This document shows, in pieces, positions 24,866 through 33,280 of a stretch of DNA of 64,000 nt. Below the pieces are notes generated by a model. The model searched no databases. It worked only from the letters and a program-made list of their open reading frames with translations, and was not told the origin of the DNA. The stretch is taken from positions 216,996-280,995 of the forward strand of contig NZ_NOWF01000002.1 of assembly GCF_002245355.1 (NCBI RefSeq). The letters run 5' to 3'. How positions within the stretch are numbered: position 1 is the stretch's first letter; every line of letters begins with the position of its first letter. A program made the translations under genes and the position numbers. This stretch comes from Paludifilum halophilum (GTDB taxonomy: Bacteria; Bacillota; Bacilli; Thermoactinomycetales; DSM-45169).

Positions 24866-24913
24866 CCTTTTTGCTCCTTTGTTTCCCCGATTCATATTCC
24901 CCAGTCCATGGAC

Positions 24914-25825
24914 CTAGAAAATACTGAGATGATGTTTTCGGGATAAGTCCGCAAGCAGACTGAATCCGGCGATGCTGTTCCCTTTTTCGTCCAGGGCCGG
25001 GCCGAAAACCCCGATTCCCATCCGATGAGGAACGGAAGCCATGATTCCGCCGGAAACACCGCTTTTCGCCGGAATGCCCGCTTTGATAGCGAACTCTCCG
25101 GAAGCATTGTACATCCCGCAGGTGACCATAAAGGTTTTTACCACTCGAGCCAGCCGTACCGGCACCACCTGTTCTCCCGACACATTTTGACCGGATTGGG
25201 CCAAGCACAGCCCCATCCGGGCCAGATCCAGACACTTGACAGAGATGGAACATTGTCTGAAGTAGAGATCCAGGGTCTCCTCCACATCGTCAATGATGTC
25301 GAATTCTTTCAGGAAATATGCCAGAGAACGATTCCGGTATCCGGTGTCCTTTTCCGAACGGTAAACCTTTTCATTCACATGGATGTCCGGATTATCCGCC
25401 ATGGCCCGGACCAATTCGAGGACCCGTTCGATCCTCCGATCCATGGTGGAGCCTTCAATCAGGGAGCTGACGACGAGCGCACCTGCATTGATCATCGGAT
25501 TCAGCGGTTTTCCTGGCTGTCTCATCTCCAACTTATATATGGAATTAAATGGATCTCCAGTCGGCTCCATCCCGACTTTATCAAAAACAGCTTCTTTCCC
25601 GTTGTCCATCAACGCCAGAATTAGCGTCATTACCTTGGAAATACTCTGCAGGGTGAAGGACTCCAGACAATCCCCCGCCCGGTACACCTGTCCGTCACCG
25701 GTCACCACGGTAATCCCCAGGGAATCCGGATTCATCCCTTCCAATTCGGGGATATAACCCGCTGTCTTCCCTTCCCGGGTCAAGGGTCGGTACTTTTCCA
25801 CCAGCTCTTCCAGATCTTTTTGCAT
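24914..25825 (-). CDS. glsA: glutaminase A
   Basis: 303 residues, normal for the family. It hydrolyses glutamine to glutamate and ammonia. The serine-dependent beta-lactamase-like core shows QSISKVMTL (catalytic Ser and Lys, about residues 60-63), PLNPMINAGAL near 108, the Tyr of MYNASGEFA near 240, and KSGVSGGIMA near 255. The start ATG 25825 follows AAGGAGGATCCCG. It is a single-gene unit; its end lies close to the LexA-boxed promoter of the tail cluster. Confidence 0.95.
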   Translation of the reverse strand: MQKDLEELVEKYRPLTREGKTAGYIPELEGMNPDSLGITVVTGDGQVYRAGDCLESFTLQSISKVMTLILALMDNGKEAVFDKVGMEPTGDPFNSIYKLEMRQPGKPLNPMINAGALVVSSLIEGSTMDRRIERVLELVRAMADNPDIHVNEKVYRSEKDTGYRNRSLAYFLKEFDIIDDVEETLDLYFRQCSISVKCLDLARMGLCLAQSGQNVSGEQVVPVRLARVVKTFMVTCGMYNASGEFAIKAGIPAKSGVSGGIMASVPHRMGIGVFGPALDEKGNSIAGFSLLADLSRKHHLSIF

Positions 25826-25986
25826 CGGGATCCTCCTTAATGCTTGCCTTCATCACTTCCGTTCCGATGGTTTCAGTGAAACGGCTCCTTCGCCATGATA
25901 ACCCCACCTATTTTTCTCCAAATACCGCTCATGTATAATGAAAGAGACTCATGAATTCAAAGGATTGGTATAGGAGCGTTTTCATC

Positions 25987-26352
25987 ATGAACGATGTCAT
26001 CGTGATTCAAGGAAAAGTGAAATACCGGATCACCCTGGACCCCACCCTCTGGATCTTCGACGACCGCCGCTTCGATATGAGTGAACGGTTTTCCGGCGTG
26101 GACGGGCAGGGAATGGAGTTCGCACCCTTTTTAGAGCATGCGGAGCCGGAACCGGAAGCCGAGGAAGTGATCATCCACCGAGAAGACGGCCGCCAAACGG
26201 TTTTGACGATGGAAGAGGCGGAAAAAGCCGTTCTGCAATTCTCCCGAAAAGGAAAACCCATTCAGCCTGACGGGCCGGCTCTTCTCTACTTGGCCGACGG
26301 CAGTAACCAGAAGGATCCGATGAACTTTATCAACCGGATCGAAATCCGCTGA
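25987..26352 (+). CDS. hypothetical protein
   Basis: 121 residues from ATG 25987, preceded by ATAGGAGCG; an in-frame ATG at 25951 is only a few bases past a TATAAT hexamer (25933-25938) and is probably too close to the transcript start. The protein is soluble. It opens with two strands (VIVIQGKVKYRITLDPTLWIF), has an acidic EPEPEAEE linker, and ends in a mixed region. Similar short proteins are common in Bacillales without a known role. A bidirectional terminator follows. Confidence 0.65.
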   Translation: MNDVIVIQGKVKYRITLDPTLWIFDDRRFDMSERFSGVDGQGMEFAPFLEHAEPEPEAEEVIIHREDGRQTVLTMEEAEKAVLQFSRKGKPIQPDGPALLYLADGSNQKDPMNFINRIEIR

Positions 26353-26365
26353 CGCACTCCCCAAA

Positions 26366-26405
26366 AAGCGAGGGCCTCACCGCTACAGCAGTGAAGCCCT
26401 CGCTT
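26366..26405. terminator. Bidirectional terminator
   Basis: AAGCGAGGGC / GCCCTCGCTT stem with flanking T/A runs, placed between two convergent genes (hypothetical protein and thioesterase). Confidence 0.75.
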
Positions 26406-26470
26406 ATCTTCAAGGAAGATATCGTATCCAAGCTTTGTGAATCAAACAGATCTAGCCCCTTGAAGGGACA

Positions 26471-26989
26471 CTAGGACCGCTTTCCAGGCCGCTTCAAAAC
26501 GGAGAAGGTTCCGGTGGCCACAGCGATCTGATGCCCTCTTTCGTTAGCGATGCGGCATTCGGCGACGGCCAGGGTTTGTCCCAGCCGGATCATCCGAGCG
26601 TCGGAGATCAGCTCCCTTCCCCGCCCCGGCTGTAAATAATGAACCTTCATTTCCACGGTGACAGCGTAGGAGTTCTCCGGCAGGCTTTTATTGATCAGCG
26701 AACCCATAGTCGAATCGGCCAGCGTAGCCGTAATACCGCCGTGGACGACACCGCCGCGATTCAACATATAAGCCGTAATCGGGAGGCGAAACCGGTAGAC
26801 TCCCTCCTCGACGAAAGATCCGGACAATCCCAAAAACCCGGAAGGGTAAGCGCTGTTTCGGGTGCGCTTTTGTCGAATCGCCTGGACCGCCAAGCGAAGA
26901 ATCTCCTTTTCTTCCTCCGTTCCCTCTTCCATCACGCTCCGGATCTGTTCCTGAAGTTCCATTTCTTCGACCTCCGGTTGGATTCGCAT
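26471..26989 (-). CDS. PaaI-type hotdog thioesterase
   Basis: 172 residues. After a 50-residue helical lead comes the hotdog fold with the PaaI motif GGVVHGGITATLADSTMG (about 80-97), then VTVEMKVHYLQPGRG, and a final ERGHQIAVATGTFSVL strand. Members cleave acyl- or aryl-CoA thioesters. The start at ATG 26989 overlaps the last base of the M42 peptidase stop, so the two are coupled. A second thioesterase of the same type lies at 32351. Confidence 0.88.
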   Translation of the reverse strand: MRIQPEVEEMELQEQIRSVMEEGTEEEKEILRLAVQAIRQKRTRNSAYPSGFLGLSGSFVEEGVYRFRLPITAYMLNRGGVVHGGITATLADSTMGSLINKSLPENSYAVTVEMKVHYLQPGRGRELISDARMIRLGQTLAVAECRIANERGHQIAVATGTFSVLKRPGKRS

Positions 26990-28041
26990 TACAGCGAGGG
27001 AGACTGAATGTACTGCACCAGCAATCGGTAAGTATGTTCCAAAGCCTCCCGGTGAGTTCGTTCATAGGCGTGAGAGGCGTCCACCCCCGGTCCGATCAGT
27101 CCGTGAATCAGATCGTGTCCCGCCCGTACCGCCGCACTGGCGTCGGAGCCGTAATGGGGATAAATGTCCACGGCGTATCGGACCCCGTTTTCCTCTGCCA
27201 ACTGAACCAGCTTCTGTCGGAGACCGTGGTGATAAGGACCGCTGGAATCCTTGGCGCAGATGGATACGCAGTATTCATCCGTTTCCAATCCTTCGCCGAT
27301 CGCCCCCATATCCACCGCCAAATACTCCCGAACCTTTTCCGGAATGCTGGAATTGGCGCCGAAGCCCACTTCTTCGTTATTACTGAAATAAAAATGGGTG
27401 GGGTACGGCAGATGAACGCCTTCAGTAAGAACATGAACCATCAATTCCAAAAGGATAGCGGCACTCGCTTTGTCGTCCATATGCCTTCCTTTGATAAATC
27501 CCGCCTCTGTCGTTTCCACCCGGGGGTCGAAAGAGACGAAGTCACCGACGCGTATCCCCAGCTTCTCCGTGTCTTTTTTACTGTTTACCTTTGCGTCCAA
27601 CCGCACTTCCATGTTTTCTTCCTTCCGCTCCTGCGTGGAGGCATCCGAGTAAACATGAACCGACGTGTGAGTCGCCAAAATCGTCCCGCTCACATGGTTC
27701 CCGCGGCTCGTTTTTACCTTGCAATACGCTCCGTCCACAGAATTCCAGGAAAAACCGCCGATGTTGGTGATCCGCAGGCGACCATCAGGCTTGATCTCCT
27801 TCACCATCGCACCGAGCGTATCCACATGAGCGGTCAGCAGTCGGGCCGTCGTTGTATCTTCGCCGGGCAGGGTGACACGTACCCCTCCCTTCGCTGTATG
27901 CCTGAGAGTGATCCGGCCTTTATATTTCGCCAGACGATCGGTCAGATACCGAATCGCGTCCTCCGCTCTGCCTGTCGGACTCGGGATCTCGACTAGTTCG
28001 ACCAATGTACGGATCATATCCTCGGTCGGTATCTTTTCCAT
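26989..28041 (-). CDS. M42-family metallopeptidase (glutamyl aminopeptidase/cellulase-like)
   Basis: 350 residues. Zinc site residues are visible: His and Asp of TAHVDTLG near 70, Asp of KGRHMDDKASA near 190, the Glu pair of NNEEVGFGA near 222, Asp of VDMGAIGEG near 245, and His of DASHAYERTH near 328. This cytosolic di-zinc aminopeptidase trims peptides and forms dodecamers in the family. The ATG at 28041 follows AGGTGAAGAAGAG. It is in an operon with the thioesterase behind it. Confidence 0.92.
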   Translation of the reverse strand: MEKIPTEDMIRTLVELVEIPSPTGRAEDAIRYLTDRLAKYKGRITLRHTAKGGVRVTLPGEDTTTARLLTAHVDTLGAMVKEIKPDGRLRITNIGGFSWNSVDGAYCKVKTSRGNHVSGTILATHTSVHVYSDASTQERKEENMEVRLDAKVNSKKDTEKLGIRVGDFVSFDPRVETTEAGFIKGRHMDDKASAAILLELMVHVLTEGVHLPYPTHFYFSNNEEVGFGANSSIPEKVREYLAVDMGAIGEGLETDEYCVSICAKDSSGPYHHGLRQKLVQLAEENGVRYAVDIYPHYGSDASAAVRAGHDLIHGLIGPGVDASHAYERTHREALEHTYRLLVQYIQSPSL

Positions 28042-28118
28042 CTCTTCTTCACCTGCCTTCCCTTGATTGAAGGATGATCGCTCCCATGAAGATTATACCA
28101 ATCCATCAGCCGATGTCA

Positions 28119-28145
28119 CAAAAAAAAGAAGCCCTAACGGCTTCT
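28119..28145 (-). terminator. Rho-independent terminator
   Basis: Minus-strand AGAAGCC / GGGCTTCT stem followed by eight T residues, just after the AbrB-like gene. Confidence 0.85.
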
Positions 28146-28163
28146 CCGGTTGAAAATGCCGGA

Positions 28164-28418
28164 TCAGGCCTCTTCGATGGTCGAAGCCAGCTCGTTGAGG
28201 CAATCAACGCAGACGTTTTTGTTTCGGTAGGTGAGTACATTGTCCACCTGGCCGCAGAACAGACAAGAAGGACTGTACTTTTTCAGGATGACATTCGATC
28301 CGTCCACATAGATTTCCAGCGGATCCCGAACATCAATATCCATGGTGCGCCGGAGCTCCACCGGTAAAACGATCCGTCCCAGCTCGTCCACTTTTCTTAC
28401 GATTCCCGTCGCTTTCAT
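28164..28418 (-). CDS. AbrB-family transition-state regulator with CxxC tail
   Basis: 84 residues. The N-terminal 50 residues are a textbook AbrB DNA-binding domain (MKATGIVRKVDELGRIVLP, ELRRTMDI, DPLEIYVDGSNVILKKY). The C-terminal part differs from AbrB itself: it has CLFCG and CVDC (about 52-55 and 71-74), spaced like a zinc knuckle, and is shorter than the multimerisation domain of AbrB. It is therefore a paralogue (closest to Abh/SpoVT-like regulators) rather than certain AbrB. A strong AGGTGAAGG precedes ATG 28418. Confidence 0.85.
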   Translation of the reverse strand: MKATGIVRKVDELGRIVLPVELRRTMDIDVRDPLEIYVDGSNVILKKYSPSCLFCGQVDNVLTYRNKNVCVDCLNELASTIEEA

Positions 28419-28689
28419 TCCTTCACCTCCGATAATAGAAAGAGATATCCCTTATATACCACCTTTAGCTAGTTACAAATCCCCGATTTTCTCGAAAGCC
28501 CCTTCCTCGCCTGCCATTTCATTCGGTGGCAACACGGAAATTCCCTTTTTTCCTACAAATCATAGCATAACATAACTATTTTATTTTTTTCGATAAAGAG
28601 ACAGGTCCAAATCATGGAATCGTAGACGGAGAGTTCTGTGATTGCCCTCCCTTTCTATTCCTGTTTATGGATATTTCAAATAAACAATG

Positions 28690-28968
28690 CTATCCTTCTT
28701 TCCTTTTCATCCCTTTCCACAACCAAACCACCAAGCTGACAATCAGGAACAAAAGAAGACCCAAAGCCATAAACCAAACCGTAAATCCAATGACACCGAT
28801 CCAGTAAAGGCCGGGAGAAAGCGGAACGGTCTTCCCCGGACTTTCTCCCTCCTCCTGTTCCAACTGAACCGCCGACGGACTGATCATCAGACTGAAAAGC
28901 AGCGACAAAACCAGACAAACAACCGCCCCGAGCGCGACCTTTTTCCCCAGCGTTTTCCGATTTAACAA
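28690..28968 (-). CDS. small two-span membrane protein
   Basis: 92 residues from TTG 28968, which lies four bases after GGGGGGAG. Span 1 (about 10-30, KVALGAVVCLVLSLLFSLMI) could also be a signal anchor. An acidic extracytoplasmic loop follows (QLEQEEGES), then span 2 (about 58-83) and a basic tail (KGMKRKEG). The family is not recognised. The upstream region holds the inverted repeat at 29019-29078. Confidence 0.6.
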   Translation of the reverse strand: MLNRKTLGKKVALGAVVCLVLSLLFSLMISPSAVQLEQEEGESPGKTVPLSPGLYWIGVIGFTVWFMALGLLLFLIVSLVVWLWKGMKRKEG

Positions 28969-29018
28969 GACGCTCCCCCCCTGCGTCGATAGTCTTAAAT
29001 GTAGTTGACAAATGAAAA

Positions 29019-29078
29019 GCACTTGCACCTCGTATATGCTGAAAGTACAACCAAAAGCAAAGCGAGGTTTGCAAGTGC
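29019..29078. repeat. imperfect inverted repeat (14-16-bp arms)
   Basis: GCACTTGCA-CCTCG (29019-29032) is complementary to CGAGG-TT-TGCAAGTGC (29063-29078), apart from a two-base bulge. On the minus strand the distal arm leads to TTTTCATTTG, so it may terminate the small secreted-peptide gene at 29133. It could also be a solo end or miniature derivative of a mobile element; no transposase is nearby. Confidence 0.5.
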
Positions 29079-29132
29079 ATCTTTAAAATACACTGTCTAC
29101 CTTCAATTCCATTTTATTTTATAAATTTACCT

Positions 29133-29378
29133 TCATAAGGCAAAAACCCCTTTATTTAACCGAACATTATTTTCTCGTGCTACAGGAAGCGATATCGGTG
29201 GAAAATTCTCCTTTACATTTACACTAACCTTGTGATTATTTTCCTTGATTTTACTTCTTTCAGCAATGGCAAAAGCTTGTGGATTTATAAGACAAAAAAC
29301 TAAAGCAAAACAAGACAAAAGTTTTGTTTTCTGGTTACTAATCCACCGATAAAATGTTTTTGTTAACATCTTTTTCAT
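29133..29378 (-). CDS. small secreted peptide, unknown function
   Basis: 81 residues from ATG 29378, nine bases after GGAGG. A basic start and a hydrophobic core (about 18-35, LLSCFALVFCLINPQAFA) form a signal peptide with an AFA cleavage motif. The mature part, about 45 residues, is basic and Asn/Val-rich. The gene is distinctly AT-rich compared with the flanking chromosome, which suggests transfer. I do not recognise the family. Confidence 0.6.
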   Translation of the reverse strand: MKKMLTKTFYRWISNQKTKLLSCFALVFCLINPQAFAIAERSKIKENNHKVSVNVKENFPPISLPVARENNVRLNKGVFAL

Positions 29379-29552
29379 ATCTAAACTCCTCCATTGATAA
29401 TTCATGCTTTAATAGTAATTGTGGTCTTAATATACTACAATAGTACTAATAGTCCAAAATATAATGATGACGTGATCTAATCTCCCATTTTCTAACGTTA
29501 TCTCACCACTCCTTATTATATTTAAAGAATTTAGATAAAAGGAGAGGATACA

Positions 29553-29897
29553 GTGTTGAAACTGCCTCTTAAGTTCTGTTTGTTCGGTCTGCTGTTGGTC
29601 TTTTTTGATTGGGTTGTGGTTCAAATGGTAGCCAGATCTTTGGGCCCCACCTCCGGAGTGTTTACCCTCCTGTTCTGTACCTTTTTATTCAATCCCGTGA
29701 CTGTGTTTGTCGTTGGATTCGTTGTGATTAAAAACCCAAATCTGGATGTCCGACAAAAAATGTATGTGATCGGTTTTATGACTTTTATTTTGTTTCTCTT
29801 TCCCTTCATTATCTACCTTCAGTCCGGTTTGTCCGTTGTTTCTCTTGCAGAAGAGATAATGAGACCCTTATTCATCGAAAAACCGGAAGGAATCTGA
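29553..29897 (+). CDS. small integral membrane protein
   Basis: 114 residues with three or four hydrophobic spans (about 4-28, 38-62, 72-90 and a shorter last one). It starts at GTG 29553 behind AAAAGGAGAGGATACA. It shows no charge or motif pattern that points to a role. It is AT-richer than average, like its divergent neighbour at 29133. A bidirectional terminator follows. Confidence 0.65.
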   Translation: MLKLPLKFCLFGLLLVFFDWVVVQMVARSLGPTSGVFTLLFCTFLFNPVTVFVVGFVVIKNPNLDVRQKMYVIGFMTFILFLFPFIIYLQSGLSVVSLAEEIMRPLFIEKPEGI

Positions 29898-29936
29898 CAT
29901 CGGATTCACCATTCGGGTGCAACATCCTAACGCAAA

Positions 29937-29963
29937 AAAGCGCGGACAGGGTCCACGCTTTTC
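29937..29963. terminator. Bidirectional terminator
   Basis: AAAAGCG.GGAC / GTCC.CGCTTTT stem with a three- or four-base loop and T runs on both sides, between the convergent membrane protein and M29 peptidase genes. Confidence 0.8.
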
Positions 29964-29976
29964 TTTATCCTGATGC

Positions 29977-31098
29977 TCATCCTTTTAAATTCTCCGGGTT
30001 GAGGGGAATGAGGTCCTCCGCGACGAAAAGGCCGTCTTTGCGTACCAGCTCTCCGTCGAAGTAGATCTCCCCGCCTCCGTAATCCGGCCGCTGGATGCAG
30101 ACGATATCCCAGTGGATGGCGGATTGGTTGCCGTTGTCGCACTCTTGGTAAGCCCGGCCCGGCGTGAAATGAAAACTGCCGTTGATCTTCTCGTCGAAAA
30201 GAGTGTCCTTCATCGGGTGATGGATATCCGGGTTCAGTCCCAGACTGAATTCGCCGATGTAGCGGGCCCCTTCATCGGTATCCAAAACCTGATTGATCCG
30301 TTCCGTGTGGTTGGCGGTCGCTTCCACGATCTTCCCGTCACGGAACTTGAACCGGATATTTTCATAGGTTGTTCCCTGATAAACGCTGGTCGTATTATAG
30401 GAAAGAACACCGTTGACGGAATCCCGTACCGGAGCCGTAAACACTTCGCCGTCCGGAATATTGTTTTTCCCGGCACATTTGATCGCCGGCATTCCCGTGA
30501 TGGAAAATGTGAGATCGGTTCCGGGGCCGACGATGCGGACTTGGTCCGTCTTTTCCATCCGGTCCACCAAAGGCTGCATCGCACGGTCCATTCGTCGATA
30601 ATCCACGGTGCACACATTGAAATAATAGTCCTCAAACGCTTCCGTACTCATGTCGGCCAACTGAGCCATCGATGAGTTGGGATAACGCATCACGACCCAG
30701 CGGGTGTGGTTAACGCGCCGACCGTGAACCGGGGTCTCGAATCTTTCGGAGTAGATCTTCATCTTATCCGCGGGTACATCAGCCAGCTCGCTCACATTTT
30801 CACTGCCCCGGATACCGATGTAGCCGTCCATATCCTTCATTTGCTCATAAGCATGCTTGGCGATGCGATCCATGTGTTCTTCGTCGATGTCCAAGAGCTG
30901 CGCCCGGAGCAAAGTGCTTTGATTTACCTGATAGTGGGGATAGCCGCCGGCCCGATAAATTTCCGAGATTAAAGCGCGAGCCAAATCCACGCTCTCTTGA
31001 CCGAAAACATCGATGAGTACGTGATCTCCATCCTTCACTTCAATGGAATGGTGCACCAACAGGTGAGCCAACTTTGTAATCCGCTGATCTCGCATCAT
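29977..31098 (-). CDS. M29-family aminopeptidase
   Basis: 373 residues, slightly shorter than AmpS/aminopeptidase T (about 410). Conserved family stretches include WVVMRYPNSSMAQLADMS, GPGTDLTFSI, NIPDGEVFTAPVRDSVNG, GEFSLGLNPDI and SAIHWDIVCIQRPDYGGGEI, which carry the metal-binding Glu, His and Asp residues. It removes N-terminal residues from peptides in the cytoplasm. It may start at ATG 31098 or the next codon; a GGAGACGG site lies upstream. Confidence 0.93.
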   Translation of the reverse strand: MMRDQRITKLAHLLVHHSIEVKDGDHVLIDVFGQESVDLARALISEIYRAGGYPHYQVNQSTLLRAQLLDIDEEHMDRIAKHAYEQMKDMDGYIGIRGSENVSELADVPADKMKIYSERFETPVHGRRVNHTRWVVMRYPNSSMAQLADMSTEAFEDYYFNVCTVDYRRMDRAMQPLVDRMEKTDQVRIVGPGTDLTFSITGMPAIKCAGKNNIPDGEVFTAPVRDSVNGVLSYNTTSVYQGTTYENIRFKFRDGKIVEATANHTERINQVLDTDEGARYIGEFSLGLNPDIHHPMKDTLFDEKINGSFHFTPGRAYQECDNGNQSAIHWDIVCIQRPDYGGGEIYFDGELVRKDGLFVAEDLIPLNPENLKG

Positions 31099-31264
31099 CC
31101 GTCTCCTTTTCCATTATTTTCTTTATGTATCCTTCTCGCCTTTTTCATTGTATCACGGGGGAGCGGGATTGACATCCCGCCACGCTCCCTGCCGTTGAAA
31201 AGATATGTTAAAGTGAAGGGGTAACGATTTTAAATCACGACCCATACGGTCGGGAGGGTGAGCC

Positions 31265-31762
31265 ATGTTTGACTTTCAACGGGTGGAAGGAAGTAAGGAG
31301 GCCCAATACGAAAACCTCCTGAATCAAGAAAAAAGTCTTCTCCAGGATGAGACGGACTGGTTGGCCAACCTGGCCAACGCCGCATCCCTGTTGTACAACT
31401 CTTTGGACCGGGTCAACTGGGCCGGGTTCTATCTGATGAGGGACAAGGAGCTGATCCTCGGCCCCTTTATGGGTTTGCCCGCCTGCATCCGCATTCCCGA
31501 GGGAAAAGGGGTGTGCGGAACCGCGGTGGAACAGCGCTCCGTTCAACGGATCCCCGACGTGATGAAGTTTCCGGGCCACATCGCCTGCGACGCGGCGTCG
31601 CGGTCGGAAATCGTCATCCCGTTGGAAACCAACGACCGCCTGATCGGGGTATTGGATATCGACAGTCCCGTTCCTGAGCGGTTCGATGAAGAGGATCAAA
31701 AATACCTGGAACAGTTCGCTCGCCTTGTCGTCGAAGCGACTGACTGGACAACCATGAGCTGA
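31265..31762 (+). CDS. free methionine-R-sulfoxide reductase (GAF-fold, YtsP-like)
   Basis: 165 residues forming one GAF domain. The three redox cysteines of the fRMsr family are present: PACIRI (Cys about 77), GVCGTAV (about 87) and HIACDAASRSEIVIP (about 111). DIDSP near the end belongs to the substrate pocket. It reduces free methionine-(R)-sulfoxide and protects against oxidation. The ATG at 31265 follows GGGAGGGTGAGCC. In Bacillus ytsP is near rpsD; here it is 15 kb away. Confidence 0.93.
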   Translation: MFDFQRVEGSKEAQYENLLNQEKSLLQDETDWLANLANAASLLYNSLDRVNWAGFYLMRDKELILGPFMGLPACIRIPEGKGVCGTAVEQRSVQRIPDVMKFPGHIACDAASRSEIVIPLETNDRLIGVLDIDSPVPERFDEEDQKYLEQFARLVVEATDWTTMS

Positions 31763-31800
31763 AGGCGGATCGGCGGCATCCCCGCTTCCCCATTTTTTCA

Positions 31801-31839
31801 AAAAGCGATGGCCCGCTGTAAGGGACCATCGCTTTTTTG
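31801..31839 (+). terminator. Terminator of the fRMsr gene (bidirectional)
   Basis: AAAAGCGATGG / CCATCGCTTTT stem with a T run on the plus strand and a matching A run before it. Confidence 0.85.
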
Positions 31840-31881
31840 ATCGGTGCTTTTCTTGTATTCGACATCAAAGTCACAAACCAT

Positions 31882-32310
31882 TTATCCCGGCGGATAATAT
31901 TCCACGAAAATGCGGTGCGCCCGACGAATCTCCTCTTTCATCCATTCCGGATAGGGAGCTCCGGACAACTCTTCCATCGGTGTCCATCGATAACTCTCAT
32001 GTTCGGCGCTCAGTTTCAACCGGCCGGAGGGTTGATGACAGGCGAACTTGACGATAATCAGATGTTTTTCCTCTTGGATGTCGTCGTAAATATACGCAGG
32101 ACCGATCACTCGGATCTGCAAACCCGTCTCCTCCAACACCTCCCGATAAAGCGCGTCCATTAAGGGTTCGGAAGGCTCCAGCCCCCCGCCGGGAAAGTCC
32201 CAGCCGTGACTGTCCTTGGCGCTCCGTTCCTCTGGGGATTTCCGCAGCACCAACACCCGATTCCGATCGAACAGGATCGCTTTCGCTGCTATTTTGTAAG
32301 GTTTTTGCAT
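31882..32310 (-). CDS. Nudix hydrolase
   Basis: 142 residues from ATG 32310 (MQKPYKIAAKAILF), seven bases after GGAGAGG; longer frames have no support. The Nudix box is complete: GGGLEPSEPLMDALYREV then LEETGL (about 42-65), with the catalytic REVLEE helix. Preceding KDSHGWDFPGG fits sanitising or (d)NTP-type hydrolases. The substrate cannot be deduced. It is 41 bases downstream of the thioesterase gene on the same strand, probably in one transcript. Confidence 0.9.
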   Translation of the reverse strand: MQKPYKIAAKAILFDRNRVLVLRKSPEERSAKDSHGWDFPGGGLEPSEPLMDALYREVLEETGLQIRVIGPAYIYDDIQEEKHLIIVKFACHQPSGRLKLSAEHESYRWTPMEELSGAPYPEWMKEEIRRAHRIFVEYYPPG

Positions 32311-32350
32311 CTTGTGTCCTCTCCATTTCCCCGACAATCGTCGAGAGGAG

Positions 32351-32827
32351 TCAAGCTTGACGAAAAAAGGTGCCGGATGCCCGGGCGATCCACTTTCCCT
32401 GCTCATCCTTCACCTTCGTCTCCATCACTGCAATCGTCCGCCCCCGTTTAATCACCTCGGTATGAGCATTCAACCAGCCGTTTACCGCCGGTTTCAAAAA
32501 GCCAACGTTGAGATCCAGGGTCACCGACCGGCGATCCTCGCCCATCTCCTGAAACAAGGTGGAACCCATTGCCGTATCGATGAAAGTGGCCGTAATTCCT
32601 CCGTGTAAGATTTCATAACGATTTTTCAGCTCATCGGTTACCAGCATCCGGTGCACATAGACACCGGCTTCCTCATCGAAGCCCAGAGATTGAAAGTTCA
32701 TCAACTCTTCGATATACGCGAGAGGGCTGACTCGAGTCCGCTTCAAAGCCTGCACCAGCTTATGAATGGTCTCCACTTCACCGGGATTCAAGTCCTGCAA
32801 CTCTTTCCACAAACCGTCCAAAGTCAT
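32351..32827 (-). CDS. PaaI-type hotdog thioesterase
   Basis: 158 residues. A helical lead (about 1-45) precedes the hotdog core with YEILHGGITATFIDTAMGST (about 70-89), VTLDLNVGFLKPAV and a final WIARASGTFF strand. The overall plan is the same as the thioesterase at 26471, so the two may be paralogues. It acts on acyl-CoA or related thioesters. The ATG at 32827 follows AGAGGAAACCCTA. The Nudix gene follows in the same direction. Confidence 0.87.
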   Translation of the reverse strand: MTLDGLWKELQDLNPGEVETIHKLVQALKRTRVSPLAYIEELMNFQSLGFDEEAGVYVHRMLVTDELKNRYEILHGGITATFIDTAMGSTLFQEMGEDRRSVTLDLNVGFLKPAVNGWLNAHTEVIKRGRTIAVMETKVKDEQGKWIARASGTFFRQA

Positions 32828-33049
32828 TAGGGTTTCCTCTTTCTACATTGGAATCATCAGGGGTTCGTTTCCACTAACAAAATCTCCTTTCATACGATAC
32901 CATAAACCCCTCCTCCGGAAAATAAGCAAAAGCAACATAAAAACCCCGTGATACCCTCTCCGGGCATACGGGAGATGGTTCCATTCCACTATCATCTCCT
33001 TCTGCTTCGATGCATCCGGTTTCTGTCTATTCTCCGACATTCTCCGGGG

Positions 33050-33280
33050 TCACCATCCCCCGGAAACACTGACTGTCTCTCCCGTGATGGAAGCGGCGGA
33101 TTCAGAGGCGAGGTAGATTGCGCATGCCGCCACTTCTTCCGGGCGAATGAATCGCTTCAAGGCTTGTTTGTGCAACAAATGTTTGTGTAAGGCCTCCTTT
33201 TCGGGTATTCCTTCCTCGGCGGCCAGCTTTTTCAGCTGGTTCCGCACCAGCGGGGTATCCACCGTACCGGGGAGAATAAA
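33050..33280 (-). pseudogene. 3-hydroxybutyrate dehydrogenase remnant (C-terminal end)
   Basis: Only the last 70 or so residues of an SDR remain: (P)GTVDTPLVRNQLKKLAAEEG, then PEEVAACAIYLASESAAS, then TGETVSVSGGW. This is the usual C-terminus of 3-hydroxybutyrate dehydrogenases. The catalytic Ser-Tyr-Lys region and the nucleotide-binding N-terminus are missing. Just upstream the frame runs into a GntP permease fragment. The junction falls near 33270-33283, so a deletion has joined two genes. Confidence 0.8.

Noticed and set aside
27034..27996. Long open frame antisense to the M42 peptidase
   Set aside because: It is a shadow of a well-supported gene with high third-position GC.
28676..29080. 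134-residue frame overlapping the small membrane protein at 28690
   Set aside because: It has no hydrophobic or conserved pattern, and the alternative frame has two clear membrane spans and a plausible start.
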